Of a stretch of DNA of 64,000 nt, positions 41,579 to 50,128 are shown piece by piece. A program made the translations under genes and the position numbers. Below the pieces are notes generated by a model that was not told the DNA's origin, ran no database searches, and was given only the letters and a program-made list of their open reading frames with translations. Positions within the stretch are counted from its first letter, which is position 1. The number at the start of each line of letters is the position of its first letter. The stretch spans positions 124,001 to 188,000 of the forward strand of contig JADKAE010000011.1 of the NCBI GenBank assembly GCA_016715405.1, written 5' to 3'. This DNA comes from Saprospiraceae bacterium. Its GTDB lineage: Bacteria; Bacteroidota; Bacteroidia; Chitinophagales; Saprospiraceae.

Positions 41579-42817
41579 ATGAACGCACAGTGGTTTAAAA
41601 CGGCATTGGTAAACCTGCTCATCGCAGCCATCCTGGGTTCGCTGTTGCGCTACGCCTTTGTTGACGAATTGTCGTGGATGAAGTACAAAAACATCCTCCA
41701 CGCCCATTCGCACGTGGCTATGCTGGGCTGGGTTTACCTGGCTTTGTACAATCTGTTGTTGTACGCTTTTCTGCCCCCCGGCCTCGTCGCCCGCCCGGTA
41801 TACCGGCGCCTGTTTTGGCTGGCGCAGGTCAGTGTGGTGGGCATGTTTATCAGTTTTCCCATTCAGGGTTATGCCGGCTTTTCTATCGCTTTTTCTACGC
41901 TCCACGTGCTGGTGTCGTATGTTTTTGTCTGGCAATTCTGGCGCGATCTGAATTCAGGGGATGAAAAGGCGGCTTTTTCGGTATTACTGGCCAAGACGGC
42001 GTTGGTTTTTATGGTAGTATCCACGATCAGCCTTTGGCTGCTGGGGCCTATCATCATGACCGACCTAAAGCGGACGGCGCTGTATTATATGTGTGTGCAG
42101 TTTTTCCTGCATTTTCAGTTCAACGGCTGGTTTCTGCTGGGGGTGCTGGCTCTGTTTTTCAAGCGCTTTGAGGGGCATGGCATTCACTTTGACCGCAAGC
42201 GTCAGCGTCTGTTTTATGGGTTGGTCATGGTGTCTACGCTGTCCACTTATGCCCTTGCGGTGGCCTGGTCTAACCCAAAGCCTATCGTGTTTTGGGTCAA
42301 CAGCATCGGTGTGTTGGTGCAACTGGCGGCTATCATAGTGTTGGTAGCTTTATACCGGCCTCATGCCCGGCGGGTATCGGCACTGCTGGCGCCTTGGGAA
42401 AAAGGGTTGTTTGTCATAGCGGCTGTGGGACTGCTGCTCAAAGTGGCGGTGCAAACCGCGGTAGCAATCCCCCAAATTGCCACCATTGCCTATACGATCA
42501 GGAATTACGTCATCGGCTTCATCCACCTCGTATTGCTGGGTGTGATCTCCTCCTTTATACTGGCACAGGCCATCGAAAAGGGCGTGATACCCGTTCGCCG
42601 GAGCGTAGCCCGCACGGGTATCGTTTTTTTTGTGGCCGGATTTTTACTAAGTGAGTTACTGCTGTTTTTGCAGGGCACCCTCTTGTGGGCGCAAATCGGT
42701 TTCATGCCCTGGTATTACGAGCTATTATTTGGCGCAAGCCTGCTCATCCCCTTTGGGGTTTTATTGCTTTTATTAACCCGGGCAGAAGAAAAGCAGGAAC
42801 GGGTTCGGTTTATTTAA
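41579..42817 (+). CDS. Heme-copper-oxidase subunit I-like membrane protein
   Basis: 412 aa, about twelve membrane helices. The second helix region has HAHSHVAMLGWVYLALYNLL, recalling a histidine-bearing helix of cbb3-type subunit I. Further histidines appear in FSTLHVLVSYVFVW, CVQFFLHFQFNG and GFIHLVLLGVIS. It is shorter than a true oxidase subunit I and I do not see the full set of CuB histidines, so it may be a quinol- or heme-binding relative that passes electrons to the cytochrome encoded just upstream. Genes of this kind are seen near clade II nosZ (recollection). Function unproven. Confidence 0.75.
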   Translation: MNAQWFKTALVNLLIAAILGSLLRYAFVDELSWMKYKNILHAHSHVAMLGWVYLALYNLLLYAFLPPGLVARPVYRRLFWLAQVSVVGMFISFPIQGYAGFSIAFSTLHVLVSYVFVWQFWRDLNSGDEKAAFSVLLAKTALVFMVVSTISLWLLGPIIMTDLKRTALYYMCVQFFLHFQFNGWFLLGVLALFFKRFEGHGIHFDRKRQRLFYGLVMVSTLSTYALAVAWSNPKPIVFWVNSIGVLVQLAAIIVLVALYRPHARRVSALLAPWEKGLFVIAAVGLLLKVAVQTAVAIPQIATIAYTIRNYVIGFIHLVLLGVISSFILAQAIEKGVIPVRRSVARTGIVFFVAGFLLSELLLFLQGTLLWAQIGFMPWYYELLFGASLLIPFGVLLLLLTRAEEKQERVRFI

Positions 42818-42839
42818 TTTTTAAAAAAACAAAATCATC

Positions 42840-43557
42840 ATGGTTCCCATACCTATCACTTCCTCGCCGACTGTTGGCGATATCGTAGCGGCTGATTACC
42901 GGGCTGCGGAAGTATTCAAGCGTTTCGGCATCGATTTTTGCTGCGGCGGTAAAAAAACGATGGCGGAAGTCTGCCGCGATAAAGGCGTCGACCTAGCTAC
43001 GCTGGAGGCTGCCCTGCAGCAAATCGAGCAGGTGACCACCGGGCACGACGAAAACGTTGACCAGTGGTCGCTAAGTTTCCTGGTAGATTATATCGTAAAT
43101 GTACACCACAGCTATGTGAGGCGCAAAGTGCCCCTCCTGTTGCAATATAGCGAGAAAGTAGCGCGTACACGGCCATTACCACCCCGAAACGGTGGAAATT
43201 GCCCGACTGTTTAACGAACTCCAGGAAGACCTGCTGGCGCATATGCTCAAGGAGGAACACATCCTTTTTCCGTATATCAAAAACCTGGAAGCAGGTACCG
43301 GTCCCGCCCGTCCACCTTTTGGCACGGTGCAAAACCCCATTCGCATGATGGAAACGGAACACGAAGCCGCCGGCGAAATCATGCACCGCATCGGCGAAAT
43401 AAGCGGACATTACAGCCCTCCCGCCGAAGCTTGCAATACCTATCGCGTGCTCTATGCCATGTTGCGCGATTTTGAAAATAACCTGCACCGTCACGTGCAC
43501 CTCGAGAATAATGTGTTGTTTCCCCGCGCTGTCGAGATGGAAGGGAATCGGGGTTAA
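42840..43557 (+). CDS. RIC/ScdA-type di-iron repair protein (frameshifted)
   Basis: The N-terminal ScdA/DUF542 domain has FGIDFCCGGKKTMAEVC (Cys34-Cys35). The hemerythrin-like part has the His/Glu pattern VHHSYVRRKVP, HMLKEEHILFPYI, METEHEAAGEI and RHVHLENNVLFPRA. RIC proteins repair Fe-S clusters after nitrosative or oxidative damage, matching an NO/N2O locus. The frame changes near 43166, where CGTACACGG probably lacks two bases (expected VHGHYHPETVEIARLF). Rejoined length about 239 aa. Confidence 0.88.
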
Positions 43558-43666
43558 TTGTTGTCGGTTATCCGTTGTCGGTTGTCGGTTCTTTTAAATC
43601 TTTGCCAATTACACTTATACTAAGAACAGTGAAACAGACAACCGACAACCCACAACCGACAACAGC
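43558..43666 (+). repeat. Heptamer snap-back repeat, core family, copy C
   Basis: GTTGTCGG-type heptamers, the core AATCTTTGCCAATTACACTT and then ACAACCGACAAC-type heptamers. It fills most of the gap between two convergent stop codons (RIC and the diheme enzyme). Confidence 0.88.
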
Positions 43667-43684
43667 TGTCCCCGCTACACCAGC

Positions 43685-44700
43685 TCAAAATCGTTCGTCC
43701 TGAATAAATTCATAATCGGTCAGGGTTTTTAGAAAATCAACAATCAATTTTTTCTCCGAAGCCGTCAGCGGTATTCCTATGAAATCGCCCTGATGCAATT
43801 CAGTAGCTAGCGTAGCTGATTGCTTTACGCCCGCGGCATAATGATCAAGCACCTCTTCCAGCGTGTTGAAGCGGGCGTCGTGCATATAAGGATCGGTAAG
43901 TTCAACGTTGCGCAGACTGGGCACCTTGAGCTTGCACAGGTCGGCCGCCGACTCCGTAATTCTCGCCCTGCCCTCATCGGCAAACGCTGTGTCGAGGCCG
44001 TTGTTGCGGTACTCCTGGTTGGTGAATAACTCGCCGCTGTGGCAGACGGCGCATTTTTGCTTAAAGAGTTGCAAGCCTTCCATCTCATTGGCGCTGAGCT
44101 CGCCCTTACCCAATTTGTAGTAGTCGTATTTTGAAGTAGCTGATACAAGCATAGTTTGGTACTGCGATAGGGCAAGGAGCACAAAAGGAGAGGTGATGGT
44201 ATCGCCCATCTCTGGAAATGCTGCCCGGAATTGAGCGGGATAAGTACTGTTTCTGTTGAGCTTCCAGACCACCTTAGCCATCTTTTCATCCATTTCCAGC
44301 GGGTTTTCTATGGCGTTGGGCGGCGCAAAGTCGAGGTGGTATACCCCGCCGTCCCACATAAACTCTTTCATAAAAGCCATATTGGCAATACCGGGGGCAT
44401 TGCGAATACCTTGGCGTTCATCTACGCCGAGGCTCAGAGCGTGTTGCGGGTCGGCGAAGGCAACGGCCTTCACGTGGCAGTTATTGCAGGCCACTGAATT
44501 GTCGCGAGACAGCATGGGGTCGCCGAAAATCCGCTTGCCCAATTCAAAACCCTCTTTGTCACCGGGTTGATATCAAAAGTATAGGTCGGCTCAGGGAAAT
44601 GCGACGGCTTTACAAACCGGAATTGCCCGGTGGATAATTCGTCTTTTTGGCATGCGCCGAATGACAAGGCGACAAGGAGGAAAAGCAAGAGCTTTTTCAT
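43685..44700 (-). CDS. Diheme cytochrome c peroxidase/MauG family enzyme, MbnH-like lipoprotein (frameshifted)
   Basis: N-terminus MKKLLLFLLVALSFGAC with a lipobox. Two heme motifs: CNNCH (about residue 75) and CAVCH (about 210). The pattern GVDERQGIRNAPGIANMAF and DPYMHDARFNTLEEVLDHYA fits the bacterial diheme peroxidase fold. The frame breaks near 44557, where one A lost from AAAA gives VTK-EGFELGKRIF after repair. The adjacent upstream gene is MbnP-like, and MbnH enzymes oxidise a tryptophan of MbnP to make a copper site (family knowledge). I propose the same pairing here. Confidence 0.85.
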
Positions 44701-44795
44701 AAGTATCGATTTAATGTTTGATCAAAAATCGGGAAATGGTAGACAACCACAGGTTGCTTTCCATTTCCCAATCGATCAACTTACAAGGTCAAATC

Positions 44796-45650
44796 CTATT
44801 GGTGGATATGATCGTAAGCAAACGCATGTTCCAGGTTATGAGCCACTTCCACTCCGTCGGCGGGTTTGTGCACGTTGTGGTTGCCCGTAAAGTCAATATT
44901 GTGGTGGCTGCCGAACATCTTTATTACGTCAAAAACCATGTGCAATTCCGGCGCTTCTTTGCTTTCCACTTTAACCACGGTGTCAAAAGTCAACGACAGG
45001 CGTTTGTTATTATAAACAAAAACGCCGCCGGGGATGTCTTTCCAGCCGCCGATGTGGTAAGCCATGCCATGCGGATTGTCGCCGGTAACGGTCTCAGCGC
45101 CGCTTACGCCGCCGTTCGACACGTCAGATTGCCCTTCGTACTTCACTGCGATATAACCCGAGTTCCAGTTCCAGAACATGTGGCAGGTTGCGGGGTCGAG
45201 CGATCCACCTGAAGCGCCGTTAACAACGCCGCTGGAGTCAACGCCGACGGTAAAGGTAATTTTGTTGTATTCGCCTGCGGGGATGTCTTCCAGCAGGATG
45301 AGTTGGGAAGCGGGAATACTTTCGTCAACCAGGTAGTAGCCTTTCGAGCCGGAAGCAGTTGCCTCCATGTGGTCGTGGTAGTGCTCGCCGTTGGGGCCGT
45401 CAAGTTCGATGGCAGAGATGTAATAGCGCAAGAGGTTGATATTGAACTTCTGGCCCAGCGCATTGGTGTAGGCATAATCGGTGCTGCCCGGAGTCACGAG
45501 GCTCAACTGCTGTTGTACGTTGTTGATTACAGCGATATTGTCGAAGTTGACTTCAAGCGTTCCTGGATCTTTGGTTTCTTCTTCGTCTTTACAAGCGGAG
45601 AAGAACAATACACCGAAAAGTAGAGTGGACAAAAACAAAAACTTCTTCAT
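44796..45650 (-). CDS. MbnP-like copper-binding lipoprotein
   Basis: 284 aa. Lipobox Cys20 (GVLFFSAC). The body matches the MbnP family: LRYYISAIELDGPNGEHYHD, IPAGEYNKITFTVGVD, CHMFWNWNSGYIAVKYEG and C-terminal HMVFDVIKMFGSHHNID. The CHMFWNWNSGY region carries the conserved tryptophans, one of which is the oxidation target in studied MbnP. It is His-rich near the end (HNVHKPADGVEVAHNLEHAF). The diheme enzyme gene follows 95 bp downstream on the same strand. Confidence 0.87.
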   Translation of the reverse strand: MKKFLFLSTLLFGVLFFSACKDEEETKDPGTLEVNFDNIAVINNVQQQLSLVTPGSTDYAYTNALGQKFNINLLRYYISAIELDGPNGEHYHDHMEATASGSKGYYLVDESIPASQLILLEDIPAGEYNKITFTVGVDSSGVVNGASGGSLDPATCHMFWNWNSGYIAVKYEGQSDVSNGGVSGAETVTGDNPHGMAYHIGGWKDIPGGVFVYNNKRLSLTFDTVVKVESKEAPELHMVFDVIKMFGSHHNIDFTGNHNVHKPADGVEVAHNLEHAFAYDHIHQ

Positions 45651-45673
45651 GATTAATTATACTTATTTGAATG

Positions 45674-46576
45674 TTAAAAAATAAAAGACAAATTCATCGT
45701 CATCCTGGCTTTCGCTTCCACTTCGGCATTGGAATAATGCTGTGAAAGGGGTTGAGAAAGCGCAGCGCCGAGAAGCCATTGATTGAATTTGAGGTTCAAA
45801 CCGGCAGCGGCGAACCAGCCTTTACCTCCTGTAGAAGCGGCATATTTGCCGTCTGCTTGTTCGTCGCGCCCTATGCCTTCGGCTGTCAGGCCGATATAAG
45901 GCGTTAAAGAGATGGCGCCGTTGGGCCAGAACTGATTGTAGAGCAGTGCTTTGCCCGACCACTGATGGCCAAAGCGATAACCTGAGGTAGAAGGGCCGTT
46001 GTACTGGTAGTTACCCGAAAGCGTCAGGCCGCCGGTTTGATAGCCAAGTACTATATTGGCTTGGAGTATCCCCCCCCAACTGCCGTTGCCGGGGTTAAAA
46101 TTTTCAGGTAGGTTGTGCGCGTCATGGATATCGGGGTCAAAAGGCCCGGTGGGAGCCTTTACGCCGATTCCTGCCTCTGTATAGAGCCGGAGCCCTCCTT
46201 TAAATTGGTGCTGGTCGAGCAACACATAGTGGGCTACAAGGCGGGTATCGCCCAAGCCGGATCGCTTGTCGTCACCGTCGGGATGACGCCGAATATTGAG
46301 CCTATAAGGTTGATTGAGCTGCAGGTTGATACGCCGCAACACCCTCAGCCTGGCCACCAGCTCGAACGAATGAAAATAGTCGACAGCGCCATGCGCGTGT
46401 TCGAGTTGTGAGCGAAACGGAGCGTACTGGTACTGCATGCCGACGTAGTTTTGACGGTAAACCGCCATCAGGCCTACGCCTACACCGTTCACGCTACATC
46501 CACAGGCGTCGCACGCCATTGTGGTTTCACTAAAAAACAACAGGAACACGGCAAGTGCGATCACGTTCCTTGCCAT
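45674..46576 (-). CDS. Outer membrane beta-barrel with N-terminal CDACGC motif
   Basis: 300 aa. Signal peptide MARNVIALAVFLLFFSETTM then ACDACGCSVNGVG: Cys22, Cys25 and Cys27 lie at the mature N-terminus and could bind a metal. The rest alternates as in beta-barrels (FELVARLRVLRRINLQLNQ, YIGLTAEGIG, ARMTMNLSFIF ending in Phe). Such genes accompany mbnP in Bacteroidota (recollection), which suggests outer membrane copper uptake or sensing (inference). It lies 23 bp upstream of mbnP. Confidence 0.78.
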   Translation of the reverse strand: MARNVIALAVFLLFFSETTMACDACGCSVNGVGVGLMAVYRQNYVGMQYQYAPFRSQLEHAHGAVDYFHSFELVARLRVLRRINLQLNQPYRLNIRRHPDGDDKRSGLGDTRLVAHYVLLDQHQFKGGLRLYTEAGIGVKAPTGPFDPDIHDAHNLPENFNPGNGSWGGILQANIVLGYQTGGLTLSGNYQYNGPSTSGYRFGHQWSGKALLYNQFWPNGAISLTPYIGLTAEGIGRDEQADGKYAASTGGKGWFAAAGLNLKFNQWLLGAALSQPLSQHYSNAEVEAKARMTMNLSFIF

Positions 46577-46604
46577 GAGTTCAGTCTTAATGTGATAATG
46601 AAAA

Positions 46605-47009
46605 TTATACAGGAATCAACCTGGAAAGCGATTGTGGAGGATGGAAGATGTTGAGTACGCAGGATTGCGTGGTGAAAGGACTCTCCGCAAAGCAGTGTCG
46701 GGGTGCTGCTATTTTGGCGAAGCTTATAGGAGTATGATAGTTTTCGTAAATAGCGAGGATTTTGTTTAGCTCATCAGGCTTGGGTACTGGCGCCTGGTCC
46801 GGTTTTTTTTCCGTGCTTTCCGCAATTTTTTTGGTAAGCTGGCATTTGCCGTTGCACTTTTTCGCGGGTTTGTTCCGGTTAATGCAAAGATTTTTAGCGA
46901 TATAATCCTGATTGATTTTGAATGAAATAAATATCCCTACCACACTCAATGATTGCAGTAATATGAGCAATGCCAGGCTTATGGATACGATATTTCTCAA
47001 CCTAATCAA
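46605..47009 (-). CDS. Small membrane-anchored protein with CNGKC motif
   Basis: 134 aa. One N-terminal helix (VSISLALLILLQSLSVVGIF), then NQDYIAKNLCINRNKPAKKC and CNGKCQLTKKI: Cys42, Cys52 and Cys56 suggest metal or thiol chemistry. The rest is polar with no recognised domain. The same NxCxNRxxPxxxCNGKCxL pattern occurs in unnamed Bacteroidota proteins (recollection). First gene of the copper-type set: it is followed by the CDACGC barrel 28 bp downstream. Confidence 0.72.
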   Translation of the reverse strand: MIRLRNIVSISLALLILLQSLSVVGIFISFKINQDYIAKNLCINRNKPAKKCNGKCQLTKKIAESTEKKPDQAPVPKPDELNKILAIYENYHTPISFAKIAAPRHCFAESPFTTQSCVLNIFHPPQSLSRLIPV

Positions 47010-47154
47010 TTTACCGCGAAGGTATTTATTTTTTGAAAATCACTTTACGCGAATGCAATATCATTACAACGGTAATAATGGCCTAGTGGTCTAGCTTTGA
47101 ACAATTGGGTAGGCAAATATAGTGTTTTTTTAAATATCGGAGGCTTTTTTTACC

Positions 47155-47162
47155 TATCTTTG
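47155..47162 (+). promoter_or_regulatory. Candidate -7 box for the VIT1-like gene
   Basis: TATCTTTG, followed by C, is a full match to TAnnTTTG, 28 bp before the GTG start at 47191. No clear -33 box was seen. Confidence 0.45.
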
Positions 47163-47190
47163 CCCAGCAGCATACAGATAATCCATAATT

Positions 47191-47877
47191 GTGCAAAAAC
47201 AAATCAGATTATTCCTTCCCGAAATCGTATACGGCGGAATTGACGGCAGTGTGACCACCTTTGCCGTAGTAGCCGGCGCTGCCGGCGCCCATCTGACCAG
47301 TGAAGTTGTGATCATATTGGGTTTTGCCAATTTGTTTGCCGACGGCTTTTCGATGTCGGTGGGCAGCTATTTGTCAAATAAATCCGACCTGCATGGTTAC
47401 GAGCGCCTCAAGCGCAAAGAATACCACCAAGTAGTGCACGCGCCTGAAAAAGGTATCGAGGAAATCCGCGAAATATACGTGCGCAAAGGTTTTGAAGGGG
47501 AGTTGCTCGAACGCGTAGTTGAGCAGATAACCTCCAATAAAGATGTGTGGGTGGATACTATGATGAAAGAAGAGCTGGAATTAACCCCCACGTCCAAGTC
47601 TCCTTTAGCCATGGCAGCGGCTACTTTTTTTTCTTTTATTTTGCTTGGCTTTGTACCGCTCTTAATTTACCTGCTCGAACTGACTTCCGGCCTGCATATC
47701 CACTTATTCACCTGGGCATGCGGACTTACCGCGCTGGTATTCACTGGCATCGGCATATTAAAAAGCTATGTCAACGAGCGCAGTATTTGGCGGGGCATGG
47801 CCGAAACGCTCACTCTCGGCATTTGCGCCGCATCGGTAGCTTATGCCGTCGGTTATTTATTGGAGCGGCTTTTTTAA
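47191..47877 (+). CDS. VIT1/CCC1-family membrane transporter
   Basis: 228 aa. Starts with GTG. The pattern YGGIDGSVTTFAVVAGAAGA and FANLFADGFSMSVGSYLS in helices 1-2 is the family signature, followed by a cytosolic Glu-rich helical loop (EEIREIYVRKGFEGE) and three more helices. The family exports Fe2+ or Mn2+ from the cytosol. No other metal genes are in the same transcription unit. Frame intact. Confidence 0.9.
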   Translation: MQKQIRLFLPEIVYGGIDGSVTTFAVVAGAAGAHLTSEVVIILGFANLFADGFSMSVGSYLSNKSDLHGYERLKRKEYHQVVHAPEKGIEEIREIYVRKGFEGELLERVVEQITSNKDVWVDTMMKEELELTPTSKSPLAMAAATFFSFILLGFVPLLIYLLELTSGLHIHLFTWACGLTALVFTGIGILKSYVNERSIWRGMAETLTLGICAASVAYAVGYLLERLF

Positions 47878-47948
47878 GGTATCACTCAAAATTCCCATTT
47901 TTGCTTTTCGGTTCCTTACATTTCGGACGGGGATCTAACAACAATGGA

Positions 47949-49061
47949 ATGAAACCTATTTACGTAGCGGCGACGGGACAACATGTAGGTAAAACCACGA
48001 CTACGCTGGGTATACTGGCAGGGCTCCGCGAAAGAGGTATTCGCGCAGGATATTGCAAGCCGGTAGGCCAGCAGCACGTCGAGGTGAGCGGTATTATAGC
48101 CGACAAAGACGCTGTGCTTTTTGCCGACTCGGTGGGTTTCGAGATTAACCCCGACTGGCACAGCCCGGTGGTCATCGGCCAAGGTGTGACGAGAGCCTAT
48201 ATCGACAATCCGGATAATTTCCACTTTCGCGAACGCATTCAGGCCGCTCAACGCCATCTTTCGAGCAACTACGACGTGGTCGTCTACGAAGGCACCGGCC
48301 ACCCCGGCGTGGGCAGCATCGCCGATTTGTCGAATGCCCAGGTAGCCCACATGCTCGGCGCCGGCGTAGTGATGGTGGTTGAAGCCGGTATTGGTAATAC
48401 TATCGACAAGCTCAGCCTCTGCCTGTCGTTGTTTCGGGAGCAAAAAGTCCCGCTTTGGGGCGTCATTATCAATAAAGTGTATGCCGATAAAATGGAGGAG
48501 GTGAGCTACTACCTGCGCAAACGCCTCCAGGAATTGGATATCCCCCTACTGGGAATGATCCCCTACGACCGCTCGCTTTCTTTTCCCATTATGGAAGCCA
48601 TCCGCCAGGCCGTTGAAGGAAGGGTGATTATGAACAGAGATAAAATGGGCAACCGCGTAGCGGAAATTATCGCCGGCTCCCTGGTTGATGTAGACGAATT
48701 TAATAGTTTTGAAAATACCCTGCTGGTAGTAAGCAGCAAACGCCTCGATGAAGCCCTGCACAAAGTGAGTATGATTTCCAAACTCAAAAAACTCGAGCAG
48801 TCGCCCCTCTCCGGCGTTATCGTGACCGGCGACGGCCGGCACGCCGATTGGGTGGAAGATTTTAATTTTAACCACCCCTATTTCGAAGAATATAAAGTAC
48901 CAGTACTCGCAACTGCACTGGATACATACGGCTCAGTAGTGAAAATCAGCCGTATCGAGGTGAAAATTAATACAAGCACCCCCTGGAAGGTAAGTCGCGC
49001 TATCGAACTTATTCACGAACACGTAAACTTCGACGAACTACTCCGGAAAATGGAAGTATGA
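47949..49061 (+). CDS. BioD-like P-loop ATPase with DRTGG domain
   Basis: 370 aa from the ATG at 47949; an ATG 5 bp earlier hits a stop at once. P-loop ATGQHVGKTTTTLG and the BioD-like VVYEGTGHPGVGSIADLSNA are in the N-terminal half. The C-terminal half (about residues 215-330) fits the DRTGG domain found in phosphotransacetylase (SLVDVDEFNSFENTLLVVSS). It resembles the N-terminal regulatory part of long Pta enzymes without the catalytic domain. Role unknown; regulation of acetyl phosphate metabolism is a guess. Confidence 0.82.
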   Translation: MKPIYVAATGQHVGKTTTTLGILAGLRERGIRAGYCKPVGQQHVEVSGIIADKDAVLFADSVGFEINPDWHSPVVIGQGVTRAYIDNPDNFHFRERIQAAQRHLSSNYDVVVYEGTGHPGVGSIADLSNAQVAHMLGAGVVMVVEAGIGNTIDKLSLCLSLFREQKVPLWGVIINKVYADKMEEVSYYLRKRLQELDIPLLGMIPYDRSLSFPIMEAIRQAVEGRVIMNRDKMGNRVAEIIAGSLVDVDEFNSFENTLLVVSSKRLDEALHKVSMISKLKKLEQSPLSGVIVTGDGRHADWVEDFNFNHPYFEEYKVPVLATALDTYGSVVKISRIEVKINTSTPWKVSRAIELIHEHVNFDELLRKMEV

Positions 49062-49368
49062 TGACGATGCCTATTTGGACTAATTCCAAATTAAGTTTAC
49101 TTTTGCATTGCAAACCTAATTGTTATGCGCACGAGGGCTACCTTTGTACCGTTTCCTGATTCCGGAGTTATGCAACTTCCCCTTTCCTTTGCCTGTTATT
49201 CAAGCAAAGGACCGAAAGCATAAATGCTGCAAAAAATACCAAAAAGGGGAAAAGATGCAAAAAATGCCCGAAACGGTGAAGACTATACGACTGTACGAAC
49301 AAGTATCATTAGAGTCATAAAGTCGTACAGTCGTACCTTACAGTCGTAAAGTCGTAAAGTCGCAGAAA
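49062..49368. other. Gene-free stretch with octamer repeat at its end
   Basis: About 220 bp after the BioD-like gene hold no convincing gene (a 66-codon frame has no family-like features) and a weak TACTTTTG box at 49098-49105. The last 85 bp are the octamer repeat described separately. Confidence 0.6.
49281..49365. repeat. Octamer inverted repeat (GTCGTACA type), copy 1
   Basis: GACTATACGACTGTACGA on the left pairs with TCGTACAGTCGTAC on the right. Further right are repeats of GTCGTAAA. The unit length is 8 bp. The same unit is in the element at 59671. Confidence 0.78.
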
Positions 49369-49752
49369 ATGTCTCAGCATCAACTAATCAGCTCCGGCGC
49401 CCCTGGGAAAACGTAGTGGGTTATTCAAGAGCAGTCGGGTAGGCAATGTGATAGAAGTATCGGCACCGCCGCCGTTGAAGACGGCAGGGCTGCCTTTCCA
49501 GGCGACGCCTACGCCCAAACGCGCCTCATTTTGCAGATTATTGAAAAAGCGCTGCACGAGGCTGGTGCGAGTATGGCAGATGTAGTTCGCACGCGCATGT
49601 ATGTGACGGATATTTCCCGTTGGGAAGAAGTGGGCCGCGCCCACGGCGAGTATTTCGCCGATATTAAACCGGCAACCACCATGGTAGAGGTCACCGCGCT
49701 GATTCACCCCGATATGCTGGTGGAGATCGAGGCGACGGCGATGGTGGGGTAG
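49369..49752 (+). CDS. RidA/YjgF-family protein (three frameshifts)
   Basis: Rejoined translation: MSQHQLISSGAPWENVVGYS, RAVRVGNVIEVSG, TAAVEDGRAAFPGDAYAQTR, LILQIIEKALHEAGASMADV, VRTRMYVTDISRWEEVGRAH, GEYFADIKPATTMVEVTALI, HPDMLVEIEATAMVG. This is a complete RidA-type enamine/imine deaminase of about 127 aa with the RTRMYVTD and PATTMVEV signatures. Frame breaks are lost C near 49400, lost C near 49437 and lost G near 49462. A conventional gene finder sees only the C-terminal 73 residues. Confidence 0.85.
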
Positions 49753-49859
49753 TTCTCTGTTGTCGGTTCTCTGTTGTCGGTTTATTATCTTCACTAATTA
49801 AACTTTTACAGAGAACAGAGAACAGAAAACAGAAAACAGAGAACAGAAAACAGAAAACA
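49753..49859 (+). repeat. Heptamer snap-back repeat, core family, copy D
   Basis: GTTCTCT/GTTGTCG heptamers, core TATTATCTTCACTAATTAAA, then AGAGAAC/AGAAAAC heptamers. It begins right after the RidA stop codon. Confidence 0.88.
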
Positions 49860-49880
49860 TCAAAATATGCACTGGAAAAA

Positions 49881-50128
49881 ATGGGGATAATCCTCTCCGT
49901 AGTCTTTGTAGTCTTGTTATTGGCAGCAGACGTGCAGGCGCAATGCCCCATGTGCCGTATGTCGGCAGAAAGCAACATGAGTAACGGGGCACCGCGGGCA
50001 AAGGGCTCAATATAGGCATCCTTTACATGCTGGCCATGCCGTACCTGCTTGTAGCTACGATGGGATTTCTCTGGTGGCGCAATCGCCGTAAAAACTACGA
50101 CGACCAGAACGAGGCTATCGAGGCCTGA
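49881..50128 (+). CDS. Small membrane protein with CPMCRM motif (frameshifted)
   Basis: The ATG at 49881 gives MGIILSVVFVVLLLAADVQA with a signal/anchor, then QCPMCRMSAESNMSNGG. One G lost near 49985 breaks the frame; after repair it reads TAGKGLNIGILYMLAMPYLL, VATMGFLWWRNRRKNYD and ends QNEAIEA. Two membrane segments and a CxxC-M motif suggest metal binding. I recall similar short proteins (CPMCxMxAESN, GGTAGKGLN) near cytochrome oxidase genes in Bacteroidota. Its end overlaps the convergent DUF423 gene by 34 bp. Confidence 0.75.

Noticed and set aside
49120..49320. 66-codon frame before RidA
   Set aside because: No start context or family resemblance, and it runs into the octamer repeat.
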